This document shows, in pieces, positions 20,432 to 30,353 of a stretch of DNA of 52,882 bases. Under the pieces are notes generated by a model. That model was given only the letters and a program-made list of their open reading frames with translations. It was not told the DNA's origin and did not search any database. Numbering within the stretch: position 1 is the stretch's first letter; each line of letters opens with the position of its first letter. The stretch is from Candidatus Dadabacteria bacterium. GTDB lineage: Bacteria > Desulfobacterota_D > UBA1144 > Nemesobacterales > UBA2774. The stretch lies in contig JADLGH010000057.1 in the NCBI GenBank assembly GCA_020849425.1, positions 1 through 52,882 of the forward strand. The letters run 5' to 3'. A program made the translations under genes and the position numbers.

Positions 20432-21214
20432 ATGGTCGCGAGCTACATAACCAGGTTCGGAGATTACTTCATATCCCTCATCGAGCAGATGGGCGAGATC
20501 GGTCTTTTCATTTACAGCGCCGTGGTCGCGTCCGTGACGCGCCCTTTTAACTTCCGTCTCGTCATGGAGCAGATAGACGAAATCGGCTTTAAATCCATTC
20601 CGATAGTAATAGCCTCCGCCATGGCCATAGGCATGGTCATGGTGGTCCAGCTCGCCTGGGGATTCGCGTGGTTCGGGGCGAAGGGCATAGTCGGCCCGGT
20701 GGTTTCCCTGTCGTTCGTAAGGGAGCTCGGCCCCGTGGTCGCGTCCCTTCTCGTCGGGGGCAGGGTAGGCTCCGGTATAACGGCGGAAATAGGCTCGATG
20801 AAGGTGACCGAGCAGATTGACGCGATAAGAACCCTCGGCGCCGACCCGGTCCGGAAGCTCGTCGTCCCGCGTCTCATCGCTTCCGTTATAGCGTTCCCGT
20901 TCCTCACGGTTATAGCCGACTTCACGGGCATCTTCGGGGCGCTTTTAATGTCCATGATCGACCTCGACGTTCAGCCCCGACTCTTCATTTCGAGCATCCT
21001 CGAATGGGTGACGATAAACGACTTCATAAGCGGTATATCCAAGACCTTCTTCTTCGGGATTATAGTCGCGATAACGGGCTGCTACATTGGCATGCGGGCC
21101 GACGGCGGCACCCAGGGCGTCGGCAGGGCGACGACCCAGACCGTGGTCGTATCGCTCCTCCTCATCATCATAGGGGACTTCCTTCTTACGAAGCTCTTCC
21201 TTCTTTTACCCTAA
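20432..21214 (+). CDS. mlaE: MlaE-family ABC transporter permease
   Basis: SFVRELGPVVASLLVGGRVGSGITAEIGSMKVTEQIDAIRTLGADPVRKLVVPR is diagnostic of MlaE/YrbE. Confidence 0.92.
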   Translation: MVASYITRFGDYFISLIEQMGEIGLFIYSAVVASVTRPFNFRLVMEQIDEIGFKSIPIVIASAMAIGMVMVVQLAWGFAWFGAKGIVGPVVSLSFVRELGPVVASLLVGGRVGSGITAEIGSMKVTEQIDAIRTLGADPVRKLVVPRLIASVIAFPFLTVIADFTGIFGALLMSMIDLDVQPRLFISSILEWVTINDFISGISKTFFFGIIVAITGCYIGMRADGGTQGVGRATTQTVVVSLLLIIIGDFLLTKLFLLLP

Positions 21215-21253
21215 GATAAACGGGGTCAATCGGGTGGGGCGGACTTTACTGCT

Positions 21254-21748
21254 CTACCTTCCCGAATCGAGCTTTATCCTGAGCGCCTCTTCGTATTCGA
21301 GATATTTCCTATAGGCCTTTTCCGCGTCGCCCGTCCTTCCCTCGTTTTTCGCCGCGGCGTACTCGTTCTTCCAGTACTCGCTGCTACGCCTGAGCGAGTC
21401 CGCCGTGCTTCCGCCGGCGAGCCTGTAAGCGCCGCCGTTCTCCCCGCCGCCGTCCACGGCTCCGTATGTCTGGCCCCATATAGCGCCCTTGTGCGGGCCT
21501 TCCGGAGTAGTCTCCTCCGGCCGTGTGGGCTTTAAGCTCGCGTACTCCCGCCTTTCGCCCCGGGGTTTGGACGGGGTTTGATAAAAGGCTTCGTCCGGCA
21601 TGTCGGTTTTCGAATCCGACGTGTAGGTGACCGGAGCCGTTTCGAAGACAGAGGATAGTATGCCGTTATCGACGAGATAAATCGTCCCGGCAGCCGATCC
21701 GAATATAGTAAGAATGGTTATGCTCAGTATCTTCCCTATAGTCTCCAT
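21254..21748 (-). CDS. Hypothetical membrane-anchored protein
   Basis: METIGKILSITILTIFGSAAGTIYLVDNG TM anchor; charged C-terminal helix. Confidence 0.5.
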   Translation of the reverse strand: METIGKILSITILTIFGSAAGTIYLVDNGILSSVFETAPVTYTSDSKTDMPDEAFYQTPSKPRGERREYASLKPTRPEETTPEGPHKGAIWGQTYGAVDGGGENGGAYRLAGGSTADSLRRSSEYWKNEYAAAKNEGRTGDAEKAYRKYLEYEEALRIKLDSGR

Positions 21749-21939
21749 TGCACACCTCTCAAGGTTTTCGAACCCCATGAAAGGCCTACCCGCCCCTTCC
21801 CCATCCTTCCTTATCCGGCCCGACGAGCCGCTTAAAATATTCTACCCTATTTTAGATATTTGGAGACATAAATTGACTCATCTTCGCATCTACGGGACAA
21901 TTAATTTAATAAATAAAGTAATCTGTGACAAATACTAGT

Positions 21940-21997
21940 CAATATTGCGCAAATTGTCAATAAAGGCAAATATTGCCCACGCGCACCTAAAATTGCC
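21940..21997. promoter_or_regulatory. Cluster of TTGCC/GGCAA and TTGCGCAA palindromes upstream of pncB
   Basis: CAATATTGCGCAAATTG (21940-21956), GGCAA-ATA-TTGCC (21965-21977), further TTGCC at 21993-21997 in an AT-rich intergenic region. Confidence 0.4.
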
Positions 21998-22074
21998 AAC
22001 TCGCTCATAAATAAGGATTTCTTCACTCCCGGCCCGCGTGAAGTTATACTACCTCCAGGGGTAAACTACCGTCC

Positions 22075-23631
22075 ATGAACAATAACCTTTCAGAAGGAAT
22101 ACTATTTACAGACCAGTACCAGCTCACGATGGCCCAGCTTTACTACAGGTTCGGGCTTCATGACATGCACGCACAGTTCGATCATTTCTTCAGAAGCTAC
22201 CCGGACTACGGCACGCACAAATCCGGCTACTGCGTGAACGCCGGGCTCGAATGGCTCCTCGACTGGATGAAGGAATCCCGTTTCGGCGAAAACGAGATCG
22301 CGTATCTCAGGTCCCGCAAGGGAAGCTCCGGCTCCCCCATATTCGGCGGCGACTTCCTCGCCTGGCTCCAAAAGAACGGCGGCTTCGAGGGCATAACGCT
22401 CCAGTCTGTCCCCGAGGGCAGGGTAGTCCATCCGAACGTCCCGATAACGGTAATCCAGGGGCCGCTCCCTATGGCCCAGATACTCGAATCCCCTCTCCTT
22501 AACAAGCTCAACTACCAGGTACTCATCGCGACGAAAGCGGCGAGGATAAAAGAGGCGGCGCGCGGCCGCCCGATACTCGAGTTCGGTATGCGCCGCGGGC
22601 ACGACAAGGGCGTAAACGCCGGCGTCAGGGCCGCGCTCATAGGCGGGGCGGATTTCTCCTCGGGCGTCGGCATATCGGCGGTCCTCGGCTTTCCGCCCAA
22701 GGGCACCCACGCCCACAGCATGGTGCAGGTCTTCATGGCCTTGGGCGAGGGCGAGCTCGGGGCGTTCAGGGCCTACGCCGAGGTCTACCCCGACGACTGC
22801 CTCCTCCTGGTCGATACGATCAACACGCTCGAAAGCGGCGTCCCGAACGCCATAAAGGTCTTCGAGGAGCTAAGGCGCAAGGGCCACAGGCCCGTCGGCA
22901 TAAGGCTCGATTCGGGCGACCTCGCCTTCCTCTCGATCCAGGCCGCGCGTATGCTTAACGAGGCCGGCTTTCCGGATACGAGCATCGTCCTCTCGAACGA
23001 GCTCGACGAGCTCGTCATATGGCAGATAATCACGCAGATCGAAGAGGAAGCCCCCCGCTACGGCGTCGAGCCCGACAGCCTCGTAAAAAGGCTCGTCTAC
23101 GGCGTCGGCACGAGGCTCATCACGTCCAGGGGCGACTCCGCCCTCGACGGCGTATACAAGCTCGTCTCTGTGAAGGAAGACGGCAAATGGGTGCCCGCGA
23201 TAAAGATATCCGAAACCCCCAAGAAAACCCTCAACCCCGGCAACAAGCTCGCCTGGCGCATATACGACAAGAGAGGCAAGGCCACGGCCGACCTCCTGAC
23301 GGTGGACGGGGAAGAAGTCCGCGGCAAGGACGTCCTTAAGCTCCGGCATCCGTTCGACATCTCCAAGTTCAGGATCCTCCGGGGGGGCGACATAAGCGCC
23401 ATCGAGCCGCTCCTCGTCACTGTGCTCGACGAGGGGAAGCTCGTCTGCGACCTCCCTTCGATAGAAGAGATGAGGGCGCGCAGGATATCGGACATCGAGC
23501 GGCTCGACCCCGGCGTAAGGCGGATAATGAACCCCCACTTCTACCACGTCTCCCTCTCGGAAAAACTCTGGAGCTTAAAGCACGACCTCATACACTCGGT
23601 CGAAAGCGGCGAGGGCAAAACCATCCCCTAG
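22075..23631 (+). CDS. pncB: Nicotinate phosphoribosyltransferase
   Basis: [81 protein letters not shown]. Confidence 0.94.
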   Translation: MNNNLSEGILFTDQYQLTMAQLYYRFGLHDMHAQFDHFFRSYPDYGTHKSGYCVNAGLEWLLDWMKESRFGENEIAYLRSRKGSSGSPIFGGDFLAWLQKNGGFEGITLQSVPEGRVVHPNVPITVIQGPLPMAQILESPLLNKLNYQVLIATKAARIKEAARGRPILEFGMRRGHDKGVNAGVRAALIGGADFSSGVGISAVLGFPPKGTHAHSMVQVFMALGEGELGAFRAYAEVYPDDCLLLVDTINTLESGVPNAIKVFEELRRKGHRPVGIRLDSGDLAFLSIQAARMLNEAGFPDTSIVLSNELDELVIWQIITQIEEEAPRYGVEPDSLVKRLVYGVGTRLITSRGDSALDGVYKLVSVKEDGKWVPAIKISETPKKTLNPGNKLAWRIYDKRGKATADLLTVDGEEVRGKDVLKLRHPFDISKFRILRGGDISAIEPLLVTVLDEGKLVCDLPSIEEMRARRISDIERLDPGVRRIMNPHFYHVSLSEKLWSLKHDLIHSVESGEGKTIP

Positions 23632-23729
23632 GCGGCCCGGCGTGCTTTGTACCCGCACCGGGCCCACCGTCATGTGATTTTTTATCGGAACGATGCTATG
23701 TAAGTGAAACGTATAAACGCGTCCGTGCT

Positions 23730-24740
23730 CTATTTCGCCGCGTTTCTCTCGGCCGCCCTGGCGGCCGCCCCGTTCTTCCTGGCCGGCGCCGCCTCGGGCT
23801 CCTTCTCCGGCTTCCCGTCCCGGGACGGGTCGTAACCCTCGATTTCTAGCCTGAGTATGTCGGGACGCGAGAAATGCCCGACCCCGTCTATGACGGCCTT
23901 CGCCCTTATGATGAGGCTTGGGTCTATCTCCGCGTAAACGATGTCTTCCTTATCGTATATCGGGCCCGCGAGGTAATCCCCCCTCGGGCTTATGATCCCT
24001 GTCCCGCCCGGGAAGTCCCAGGGCGTATGTTTCTTTAACGGGAAGCTGTCCGGGACCATGTCTTCCGTTATGTAGGCAGCCGAGGCGATGACGAAGACCT
24101 GGCCCTCGAATGCGTACTCGCGGCTGGCGAAATCCATCGTCGGCTTCACGAACCCGTGCCCGGCCCAGAGCCCCGCGTGTATCTGCTCTCCCTTTAAGAA
24201 CATGGCGGCCTTGGCCAGCGTCATGTGGTGCTCGTAACAGAAAAACCCGCCGACCTTCCCCAGGTCCGTGTCGAACACGCCCAGGTCCTCGGCCGTGCCC
24301 ATGCCCCATATGCACTTCTCGCTGTCGATGGACATCAGCTTCCTGTGCCTGCCGAGTATCGTCCCGTCCTTGTCTATATACAATATAGTGTTGTATAGGG
24401 TGCCGCCCTCTTTCTCGTTCACCCCGATGACGACGTACGCTCCGGCTTTCTTCGCCGCCTTGCAAAGCTTCTCCGTGTCCGGGCCCGGTATCTCGACCGA
24501 GTTCCTGTGGAGCTCCACGTATGCGTCCAGGATGAGCTTCCTCCCTTCCGCCGATCCCAGGTCCTTGGGCCAGTAGGGATAGGTCGGGATAATGGCCTCC
24601 GGGAACACTATGATGCTCGCCCCGTTCCCGCCCGCCTCTTCAATGAGGCTTACGACCTTTCCTATCGTTTCGGCCTTGTTGAGGAACACGGGGGACATCT
24701 GAACGGCGGCCGCCGTGAATTTTCCTGTTTCGTTATTCAT
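23730..24740 (-). CDS. Nitrilase/carbon-nitrogen hydrolase family protein (paralogue 1)
   Basis: Glu in VFPEAIIPTYP, Lys in HRKLMS, Cys in FFCYEHHMTL: C-N hydrolase catalytic triad. Confidence 0.92.
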   Translation of the reverse strand: MNNETGKFTAAAVQMSPVFLNKAETIGKVVSLIEEAGGNGASIIVFPEAIIPTYPYWPKDLGSAEGRKLILDAYVELHRNSVEIPGPDTEKLCKAAKKAGAYVVIGVNEKEGGTLYNTILYIDKDGTILGRHRKLMSIDSEKCIWGMGTAEDLGVFDTDLGKVGGFFCYEHHMTLAKAAMFLKGEQIHAGLWAGHGFVKPTMDFASREYAFEGQVFVIASAAYITEDMVPDSFPLKKHTPWDFPGGTGIISPRGDYLAGPIYDKEDIVYAEIDPSLIIRAKAVIDGVGHFSRPDILRLEIEGYDPSRDGKPEKEPEAAPARKNGAAARAAERNAAK

Positions 24741-24870
24741 ATTGGTGCCTCCCGACTCTCCCGATGCGCGGGAGCTGTTGTTATCGCTCGCAAAGTCAAT
24801 TATCGCACGACTGCAAACGAAGTGTCAATCAAATAACTATTATACACACTCGCTGCGGTATCCAGCCGCG

Positions 24871-24916
24871 ACCCCACATTTCCGTCATCCTGAACTTGAT
24901 TCAGGATCTCGTTTTT
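24871..24916 (+). repeat. CATCCTGAACTTGATTCAGGATCTCG hairpin repeat, second copy
   Basis: ATCCTGAA-CTTGA-TTCAGGAT stem; same flanks as 17244-17289. Confidence 0.8.
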
Positions 24917-24937
24917 CGTCTTTCTTGTTTTAAAAAC

Positions 24938-24970
24938 TGGATTCCCGATTAAGGCGCTCGGGAATGACGC
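24938..24970 (-). repeat. REP-like TCATTCCCGA...TCGGGAATCCA hairpin
   Basis: + strand 'ctggattcccgattaaggcgctcgggaatgacg'; same stem type as 51627-51659 in opposite orientation. Confidence 0.65.
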
Positions 24971-25056
24971 ACTTAGGAGCACTGACAAATCATAATATTG
25001 CAAGCCGTGCGAGCGGCGAAGCAATACCCCTCCGGGCCGTCAAAATTGGCGTTAAG

Positions 25057-25365
25057 AAAATCGAGAGGATGAGCGTTAAAAATCTGACCAGGGGATGGGG
25101 GAGGTGGAAGATTTAGCGAAGGAACGATGATTTTTAGCGTAATTTTTCCCGGCCCGTGATTTTTGCTACTTTTCATCTAGGAAAAGTAGAGAACCCTTTC
25201 TCCATATCTACCAGCTACCACAGAACGTCCCCCGCAAGGCCGCCAACCCCGCAGACTCTACCAGCTTTCGAAGTAGCAGCACACTGCTACTACCACCAGC
25301 CGCGCTTCAGATGATTTTAGCAACTTCGGCGCTACGCCGAAAACGACACTACGTGTCCCCGGCCC
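25057..25365 (-). repeat. Modules Z (25057-25136), X (25148-25192) and Y (25293-25365), inverted relative to 17320-17560 and in a different order
   Basis: Direct comparison of the two islands; the CTACTTTT N8 AAAAGTAG hairpin lies at 25166-25189. Confidence 0.85.
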
Positions 25366-25478
25366 GGCGGCTCGCAGCCGCTGGCAATCGAAGTAGCCAC
25401 CTTCCGCTATCACCTCCAAACGCGCTCCCGATGCATATGTTTCCGAATGTGATTCGTCGAGAAACACACGTACGTGTG

Positions 25479-25563
25479 TGTCATTCCCAACGATTTCGAG
25501 CGAGCGAGGAATCGGACGCCACAACCATGAAGCGCAAGCGCTCATCCGGTACTGCTCAGAACC
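25479..25563 (+). repeat. Partial 120-bp-family copy (R2-B)
   Basis: TGTCATTCCCAACGATTTCGAGCGAGCGAGGAATCGGACGCC...GAAGCGCAAGCGCTCATCCGGTACTGCTCAGAAC. Confidence 0.8.
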
Positions 25564-25602
25564 CGCCTAAATATCGGGGATCAAGCTTTTGCTTTTGCCT
25601 TC

Positions 25603-25647
25603 TTCCTCCCTTTAGAAAAAGGGGGGTACGGGGGGATTTAATCTTTT
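25603..25647 (+). repeat. G-run repeat CCTCCCTTTAGAAAAAGGGGGGTACGGGGGGATTTAATC
   Basis: Related strings at about 39352-39404 and 39942-39983. Confidence 0.55.
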
Positions 25648-25682
25648 GCCTTATCTTTTAATGAAAACAAGCGGAGAAAAAA

Positions 25683-26549
25683 CTACAGCACCTCCTCCCT
25701 CAAAACCCTCATAGTCCTGAGCACCCCTTCGAACTCCCCGCTCAGCACATAAAGTATAAGGTGCTCGACCCCTGCCTCCCTGTATGCTTCGATCCCGTCC
25801 CTTATCTTTCCGAGCCCCCCGCGGAGCGTCTCTCCGTCGCCGAATTCCCTTCCCTCGTTTATCTCGACGTTTCGTCTCAGGGATATGACGAAGCTTTCCT
25901 TTTTATCGTCCGGAAGGAGGCTCCTCACCTCCCGCGCCTTGGCCTCCACCTCCCCGGGCCCGAGCCCTACGGGATGCCATCCGTCCCCGTGCCCGGCGGC
26001 CCTCTCTATGGACTTCGGGCTCTCGCCCCCCACCCATATCGGCGGGTGGGGCTTACGCCCGGGCTTGGGCTCGAACCTTATCCCCGAGAAAGAGAAATAC
26101 TCCCCCTCGTACGACGGGCTCCCGCTCGTCCAGAGCTCCTTCATTATCTCTATGTATTCGTCGGTCATCCGGCCTCTCTGGTTATAATCGACGCCCAGCG
26201 CCTCGAACTCTCCCCTTAGCCACCCCGAGCCGACGCCGAGCACGACCCTCCCGCCCGAAAGGGCGTCCAGGCTCGATACGGACTTTGCGAGAACGAGGGG
26301 GTTTCTGTACGGAAGCACCAGGACACTCGTCCCGAGCTCTATCCTGCTCGTGACGGACGCTATGAACCCGAGGGAGATGAGCGGATCGTAGAAGACGTCC
26401 CCGAAGACGTTGTGGGAATCCGGCACGACCACGTGGTCGCTGACCCAGACGGAGTCGTACCCGAGCGCCTCGGCGGCGAGGGCGGCCTCCAGGATTTCGT
26501 CCCTGCCCGCGTATTTCCCGAATATGGGGAGGGCTATTCCGATTTTCAT
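25683..26549 (-). CDS. LLM-class (luciferase-like, probably F420-dependent) oxidoreductase
   Basis: MKIGIALPIFGKYAGRDEILEAALAAEALGYDSVWVSDHVVVP; GVGSGWLRGEFEALGVDYNQRGRMTDEYI. Confidence 0.88.
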   Translation of the reverse strand: MKIGIALPIFGKYAGRDEILEAALAAEALGYDSVWVSDHVVVPDSHNVFGDVFYDPLISLGFIASVTSRIELGTSVLVLPYRNPLVLAKSVSSLDALSGGRVVLGVGSGWLRGEFEALGVDYNQRGRMTDEYIEIMKELWTSGSPSYEGEYFSFSGIRFEPKPGRKPHPPIWVGGESPKSIERAAGHGDGWHPVGLGPGEVEAKAREVRSLLPDDKKESFVISLRRNVEINEGREFGDGETLRGGLGKIRDGIEAYREAGVEHLILYVLSGEFEGVLRTMRVLREEVL

Positions 26550-26603
26550 GGCTGGATGGCGGGCCCGTCCGCACGAATCCGCGCGAACGGGCGCTTAATC
26601 CGA

Positions 26604-27350
26604 TTAACCCTTTTTGGCAAGTATAATGCTTTCTTCTTCGAGATAGCTCTTGAAGCTGAGCACCTTATTTACGTACCGGGTCGGAATGTCGTTCGCGTTG
26701 AGTCTCTTTTCGAAATTCGAGGGGCCGTGATTGTATGCGTTAAGCGCGCTCTCCACGTTTTCGTACCTCTCTTCCAGAGACGACAGGTAGCTGATTCCGA
26801 GCTTCACATTGATAAACGGATCGTAAAGAGACTTCCTCCCCCTGTACGATATACCCATTTCCTTTGCAACGTACTCCCCGGTCCCGGGCATAACCTGCAT
26901 CAGCCCTATTGCACCCCTTTTCGATACGGCGACAGGCGAGAATTCGCTTTCGACCTTTATCACGGCCAGTATGAGATAGGGGTCGAGGTCGTGGCTCTTG
27001 CACTCCCCGACGATTATCTTCGCCAGCTTCCTGGCGTTCATCGTCGACATTCCTTCCGAGAACCTGAGCACGAAAAGAAACACCTCGGCCTCTTCGGGCG
27101 TCATGTCCTCTATGTCCGCCGCCTGGACATCGGCGTCCGGCCCCTGGTTCAGCGCGTTTTTAATATTCTCCGTATTTCCGGGATTGGTCAGAAGACCGGC
27201 ATACGCCGGCTTGTCGGATATTGTGAAATCCTTCGATTTCATGAAGAACAACATTCCAAAGCAGAACAGGAAAACGAAAAGCGAAACCTTTACGGCACCC
27301 ACAACGAAAAGCATCGTGAAGTCGTAAACAGTCTTTAACATGATTGTCAC
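26604..27350 (-). CDS. Lytic transglycosylase (SLT domain), membrane-anchored
   Basis: ESEFSPVAVSKRGAIGLMQVMPGTGEYVAKEMG...GISYLSSLEERYENVESALNAYNHGP. Confidence 0.93.
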   Translation of the reverse strand: MTIMLKTVYDFTMLFVVGAVKVSLFVFLFCFGMLFFMKSKDFTISDKPAYAGLLTNPGNTENIKNALNQGPDADVQAADIEDMTPEEAEVFLFVLRFSEGMSTMNARKLAKIIVGECKSHDLDPYLILAVIKVESEFSPVAVSKRGAIGLMQVMPGTGEYVAKEMGISYRGRKSLYDPFINVKLGISYLSSLEERYENVESALNAYNHGPSNFEKRLNANDIPTRYVNKVLSFKSYLEEESIILAKKG

Positions 27351-27403
27351 CCCATTGTTAACAAGGAAGCGTAAGGAAGCAGAACTGCGGCAGGCGGACT
27401 ACA

Positions 27404-27586
27404 CTATCTGGATTTGACCGGCTTAACCATTTTTTCTGACTTCTCTCTAACACAGCCTTCCGGTTCACCCGATCCGCTGAAATCGTATTCGGAGATCGTG
27501 CACTCGTGCACCGGACTTCCTGTTATTATCTGATAGTCATAAAAATCTTTAACCTTAAGCACATGTACTTCGGATTTGTGTTTCAC
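27404..27586 (-). CDS. Possible small hypothetical protein (60 aa, GTG start)
   Basis: Open frame in otherwise empty intergenic DNA; no homology recognised. Confidence 0.2.
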   Translation of the reverse strand: MKHKSEVHVLKVKDFYDYQIITGSPVHECTISEYDFSGSGEPEGCVREKSEKMVKPVKSR

Positions 27587-27941
27587 TAATTATTCCCGCT
27601 AACTCCAGGATTGTCTATACAAATTTAATCCGGGCTAATACTAACAGGCAGGGGCCGCTTGTCAAGGATTCTCTTCGCGTTCGCGATATCACAATTGGTT
27701 GAAATCTTTGACGTTTTCAAATTTCCGGTCCCTCACTGTAACGCATTTGCTAATGCTTTCCCTCTTCCTGCGCCCCGAAAACAGAGGGCGTTTCGCGGCC
27801 CTGGGTGTCGTACAAAACGGCTTCAACCATGCATTTCCTCATAAGTCGGGTATATTTCCAGATTGCGGTCAGGTGCGGAAATCGTCCGTTTTTCCCGTTC
27901 TTGACCGTCAAATCTTTTCGTGTTAGCTTTTAGGGCGCATT

Positions 27942-28091
27942 ATGAAAAGGACTTATCAACCACACGTTAAAAAGAGATTAAGGACGCACGGATTCCGCGA
28001 GAGGATAAGCACCAAGGCGGGCAGGCGCACCCTCAAGAGGCGGATAGCTAAGGGCAGGCACAGTCTGACTGTGCAGCGCTGGAAGAAATGA
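27942..28091 (+). CDS. rpmH: 50S ribosomal protein L34 (49 aa; absent from supplied ORF track)
   Basis: Translation [49 protein letters not shown]; stop overlaps the rnpA ATG. Confidence 0.97.
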   Translation: MKRTYQPHVKKRLRTHGFRERISTKAGRRTLKRRIAKGRHSLTVQRWKK

Positions 28092-28441
28092 GCTTTGACT
28101 TGAGTTTTTCTTTCCCAAAAGATTTAAAAATCCGAAGGACGTCTCAGTACGAAGCGATTTTTGGGAAGAGCAGAAAGCTCAACGGAGAACATTTCCGAAT
28201 ACTATACGTCCGGAATTCCCTTGGACACCCGAGGCTCGGCATGGTCGTTGCCAAAAGAAGCATTCCGGGCTCCGTCGAGAGGAACCGCGTCAAGAGGGTG
28301 CTCCGCGAGGTCTTCAGGCGGAACAAGTCCCTTTTCGGCTCGATGGATTTGATCATTATAGCCAAAAAGGGGAGCGAGGAGCTCGATTATGCTCAGGCTA
28401 AGGGAGAGATCGAGGCGGTAATCGGGTCCAGGTTCTCATGA
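28088..28441 (+). CDS. rnpA: Ribonuclease P protein component
   Basis: [35 protein letters not shown]. Confidence 0.95.
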   Translation: MSFDLSFSFPKDLKIRRTSQYEAIFGKSRKLNGEHFRILYVRNSLGHPRLGMVVAKRSIPGSVERNRVKRVLREVFRRNKSLFGSMDLIIIAKKGSEELDYAQAKGEIEAVIGSRFS

Positions 28442-28662
28442 CATCCAAACTTCTCGTATACCCCGCATTTCTTCTGATAAGAGCTTACAAATATTTCATA
28501 TCGTCGCTGCTGCCCCCTTCGTGCAGGTTCTATCCCAGCTGCTCCTGCTATGCGGAGGACGCGCTCCGGAAGTATGGATTCATCAAGGGCTCGTGGCTTG
28601 CGATAAAGAGAGTGTCTAAATGCCATCCGTTTTCTGCGGGCGGCTACGATCCGGTCAGGTAA
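28438..28662 (+). CDS. yidD: Membrane protein insertion efficiency factor
   Basis: [61 protein letters not shown]. Confidence 0.96.
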   Translation: MTSKLLVYPAFLLIRAYKYFISSLLPPSCRFYPSCSCYAEDALRKYGFIKGSWLAIKRVSKCHPFSAGGYDPVR

Positions 28663-28673
28663 AGGACTATTGA

Positions 28674-30353
28674 ATGGGCGACAACAAGCTGAACTACGTA
28701 ATATTCCTTATATTATCTATAGCCGTTATCTTCGGTTATTCGTATTTTTTCACGGGGCCCCAGCCCCCCGGGCCCGAAGCGCAGGTCCGGGGCGGCGCGG
28801 CGTCTCCGGCCCCGGGCGCGAGCCCCACGCCCCAGGCGGACGTATTCGACGGGGGTGTTCCCACGCAGTCCGTCGAGCGCGAGCCGGCCGGCAGGGTGAT
28901 TACGATAGACACGCCCCTCTACACCGGAACGATAGACACGACGGGCGCCCGCATATTCAAATGGGATCTCAAGAAATATAAAGCGAGCACGAAAGACGAC
29001 TCGGGCCCCGTCGACCTCTTCGAGGGCGCGCCCCTCGCGTTCAGCACCCTTCTCAGGCTCGACGGCTACGACATCCCGAGGAACATGCCGTTCGAGTTCG
29101 GCGGCCCCGACATGGTCACGGTCAACGACGGCACGAAGGAGATAACCTTTTCCTGGACTTCTCCCGAGGGCATCGTCGTAAAGAAGATTTACGAAATAAA
29201 CGCCGCCTCGTATGCCCTGAAACAAAGATTCGAGGTCACGAACCCCACTTCCGCTTCCCTCCGCGAGAAGCTAGACATCGTCTGGGACGGGCACATAGAG
29301 CACCACGACAGGGGAGGGAACACGATGAGCTTCGTCGCTCTCGTGTCGAGCGACCTCGAGAAGGTAGACAAGAAGCCCAAGTCCGAAAACCGGTATTCCG
29401 GTGTCGTGGAATGGTTCGGCTATTCACAGAAATACTTCATATCGACGTTCCTGCCGGAGACGGGGGCCGACACGACATTATCCGTGGACGGGCTTTCCGA
29501 GGAGGGCCTCGTAAGGGCCGTCTACAGCTATCCCGAAGACACTATACCGGCCGCCAAAACGTCGACCCGGAGCTGGGAGGTTTATCTCGGCCCGCTCGAG
29601 TACGACATAGTAAAGGCCGTCGGCTACAACCTCCAGGAATCGGTGAATTACGGATGGGTCGAGTTTCTCGCAAAGCCGCTCCTCGATTTCCTCAAATGGC
29701 TTAACGGCTACTTCCATAATTACGGCGTCTCCATCATCGTCATAACCATAATCATAAGGCTCGTCTTCCTCCCGCTCACTATAAAGAGCATGATCTCGAT
29801 GAAGAAGACGCAGTTCCAGATGGAGAAGCTCAAGCCCAAGATGGACGCCATCAAGGAAAAGTTCAAGGACGACAAGGCGAAGCAGAATGCGGAAATAATG
29901 AAGCTCTACACGAGCAGCGGCGTCAATCCCCTCGCCAGCCTCGGCGGATGTTTCCCGCTCCTCATCCAGCTTCCGGTCTTCATAGCGCTCTACGACGTTC
30001 TCCTTCACTCGATAGACCTCAGGCACAGCTCGTTCCTCTGGATTCAGGACCTTTCCGAGCCTGAAACGCTGTTCGACATACCGGGCATCGGGATTCCGTT
30101 CAGGATACTCCCGCTGCTCATGGGGGTATCGTGGTTCATATCCCAGAAAATGACGCCCATGACGCCGGCTGCGGGCGGCGAAAACATGCAGCTCCAGATG
30201 AAAATGATGCAATTTATGCCTATAATTTTCACTGTGATGTTCTGGGGCCTGCCATCGGGCCTGATACTCTACTGGACTGTGAGCAATATACTCTCCATAT
30301 TCCAGCAGATGTACGTGAACCACAAGGTCAGCAATTTGCAAGGAGTATCATAA
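28674..30353 (+). CDS. yidC: Membrane protein insertase YidC
   Basis: Periplasmic domain plus NYGVSIIVITIIIRLVFLPLTIKSMISMKKTQFQMEKLKPKM...GGCFPLLIQLPVFIALYDVL. Confidence 0.96.
   Translation: MGDNKLNYVIFLILSIAVIFGYSYFFTGPQPPGPEAQVRGGAASPAPGASPTPQADVFDGGVPTQSVEREPAGRVITIDTPLYTGTIDTTGARIFKWDLKKYKASTKDDSGPVDLFEGAPLAFSTLLRLDGYDIPRNMPFEFGGPDMVTVNDGTKEITFSWTSPEGIVVKKIYEINAASYALKQRFEVTNPTSASLREKLDIVWDGHIEHHDRGGNTMSFVALVSSDLEKVDKKPKSENRYSGVVEWFGYSQKYFISTFLPETGADTTLSVDGLSEEGLVRAVYSYPEDTIPAAKTSTRSWEVYLGPLEYDIVKAVGYNLQESVNYGWVEFLAKPLLDFLKWLNGYFHNYGVSIIVITIIIRLVFLPLTIKSMISMKKTQFQMEKLKPKMDAIKEKFKDDKAKQNAEIMKLYTSSGVNPLASLGGCFPLLIQLPVFIALYDVLLHSIDLRHSSFLWIQDLSEPETLFDIPGIGIPFRILPLLMGVSWFISQKMTPMTPAAGGENMQLQMKMMQFMPIIFTVMFWGLPSGLILYWTVSNILSIFQQMYVNHKVSNLQGVS

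Noticed and set aside
24741-25682. Possible insertion sequence
   Set aside because: No transposase-like ORF; only short shuffled repeat modules. Could be remnants, but an IS call is not supported.
27590-27941. Possible oriC next to rpmH
   Set aside because: No DnaA gene and no recognisable DnaA-box cluster seen by eye.
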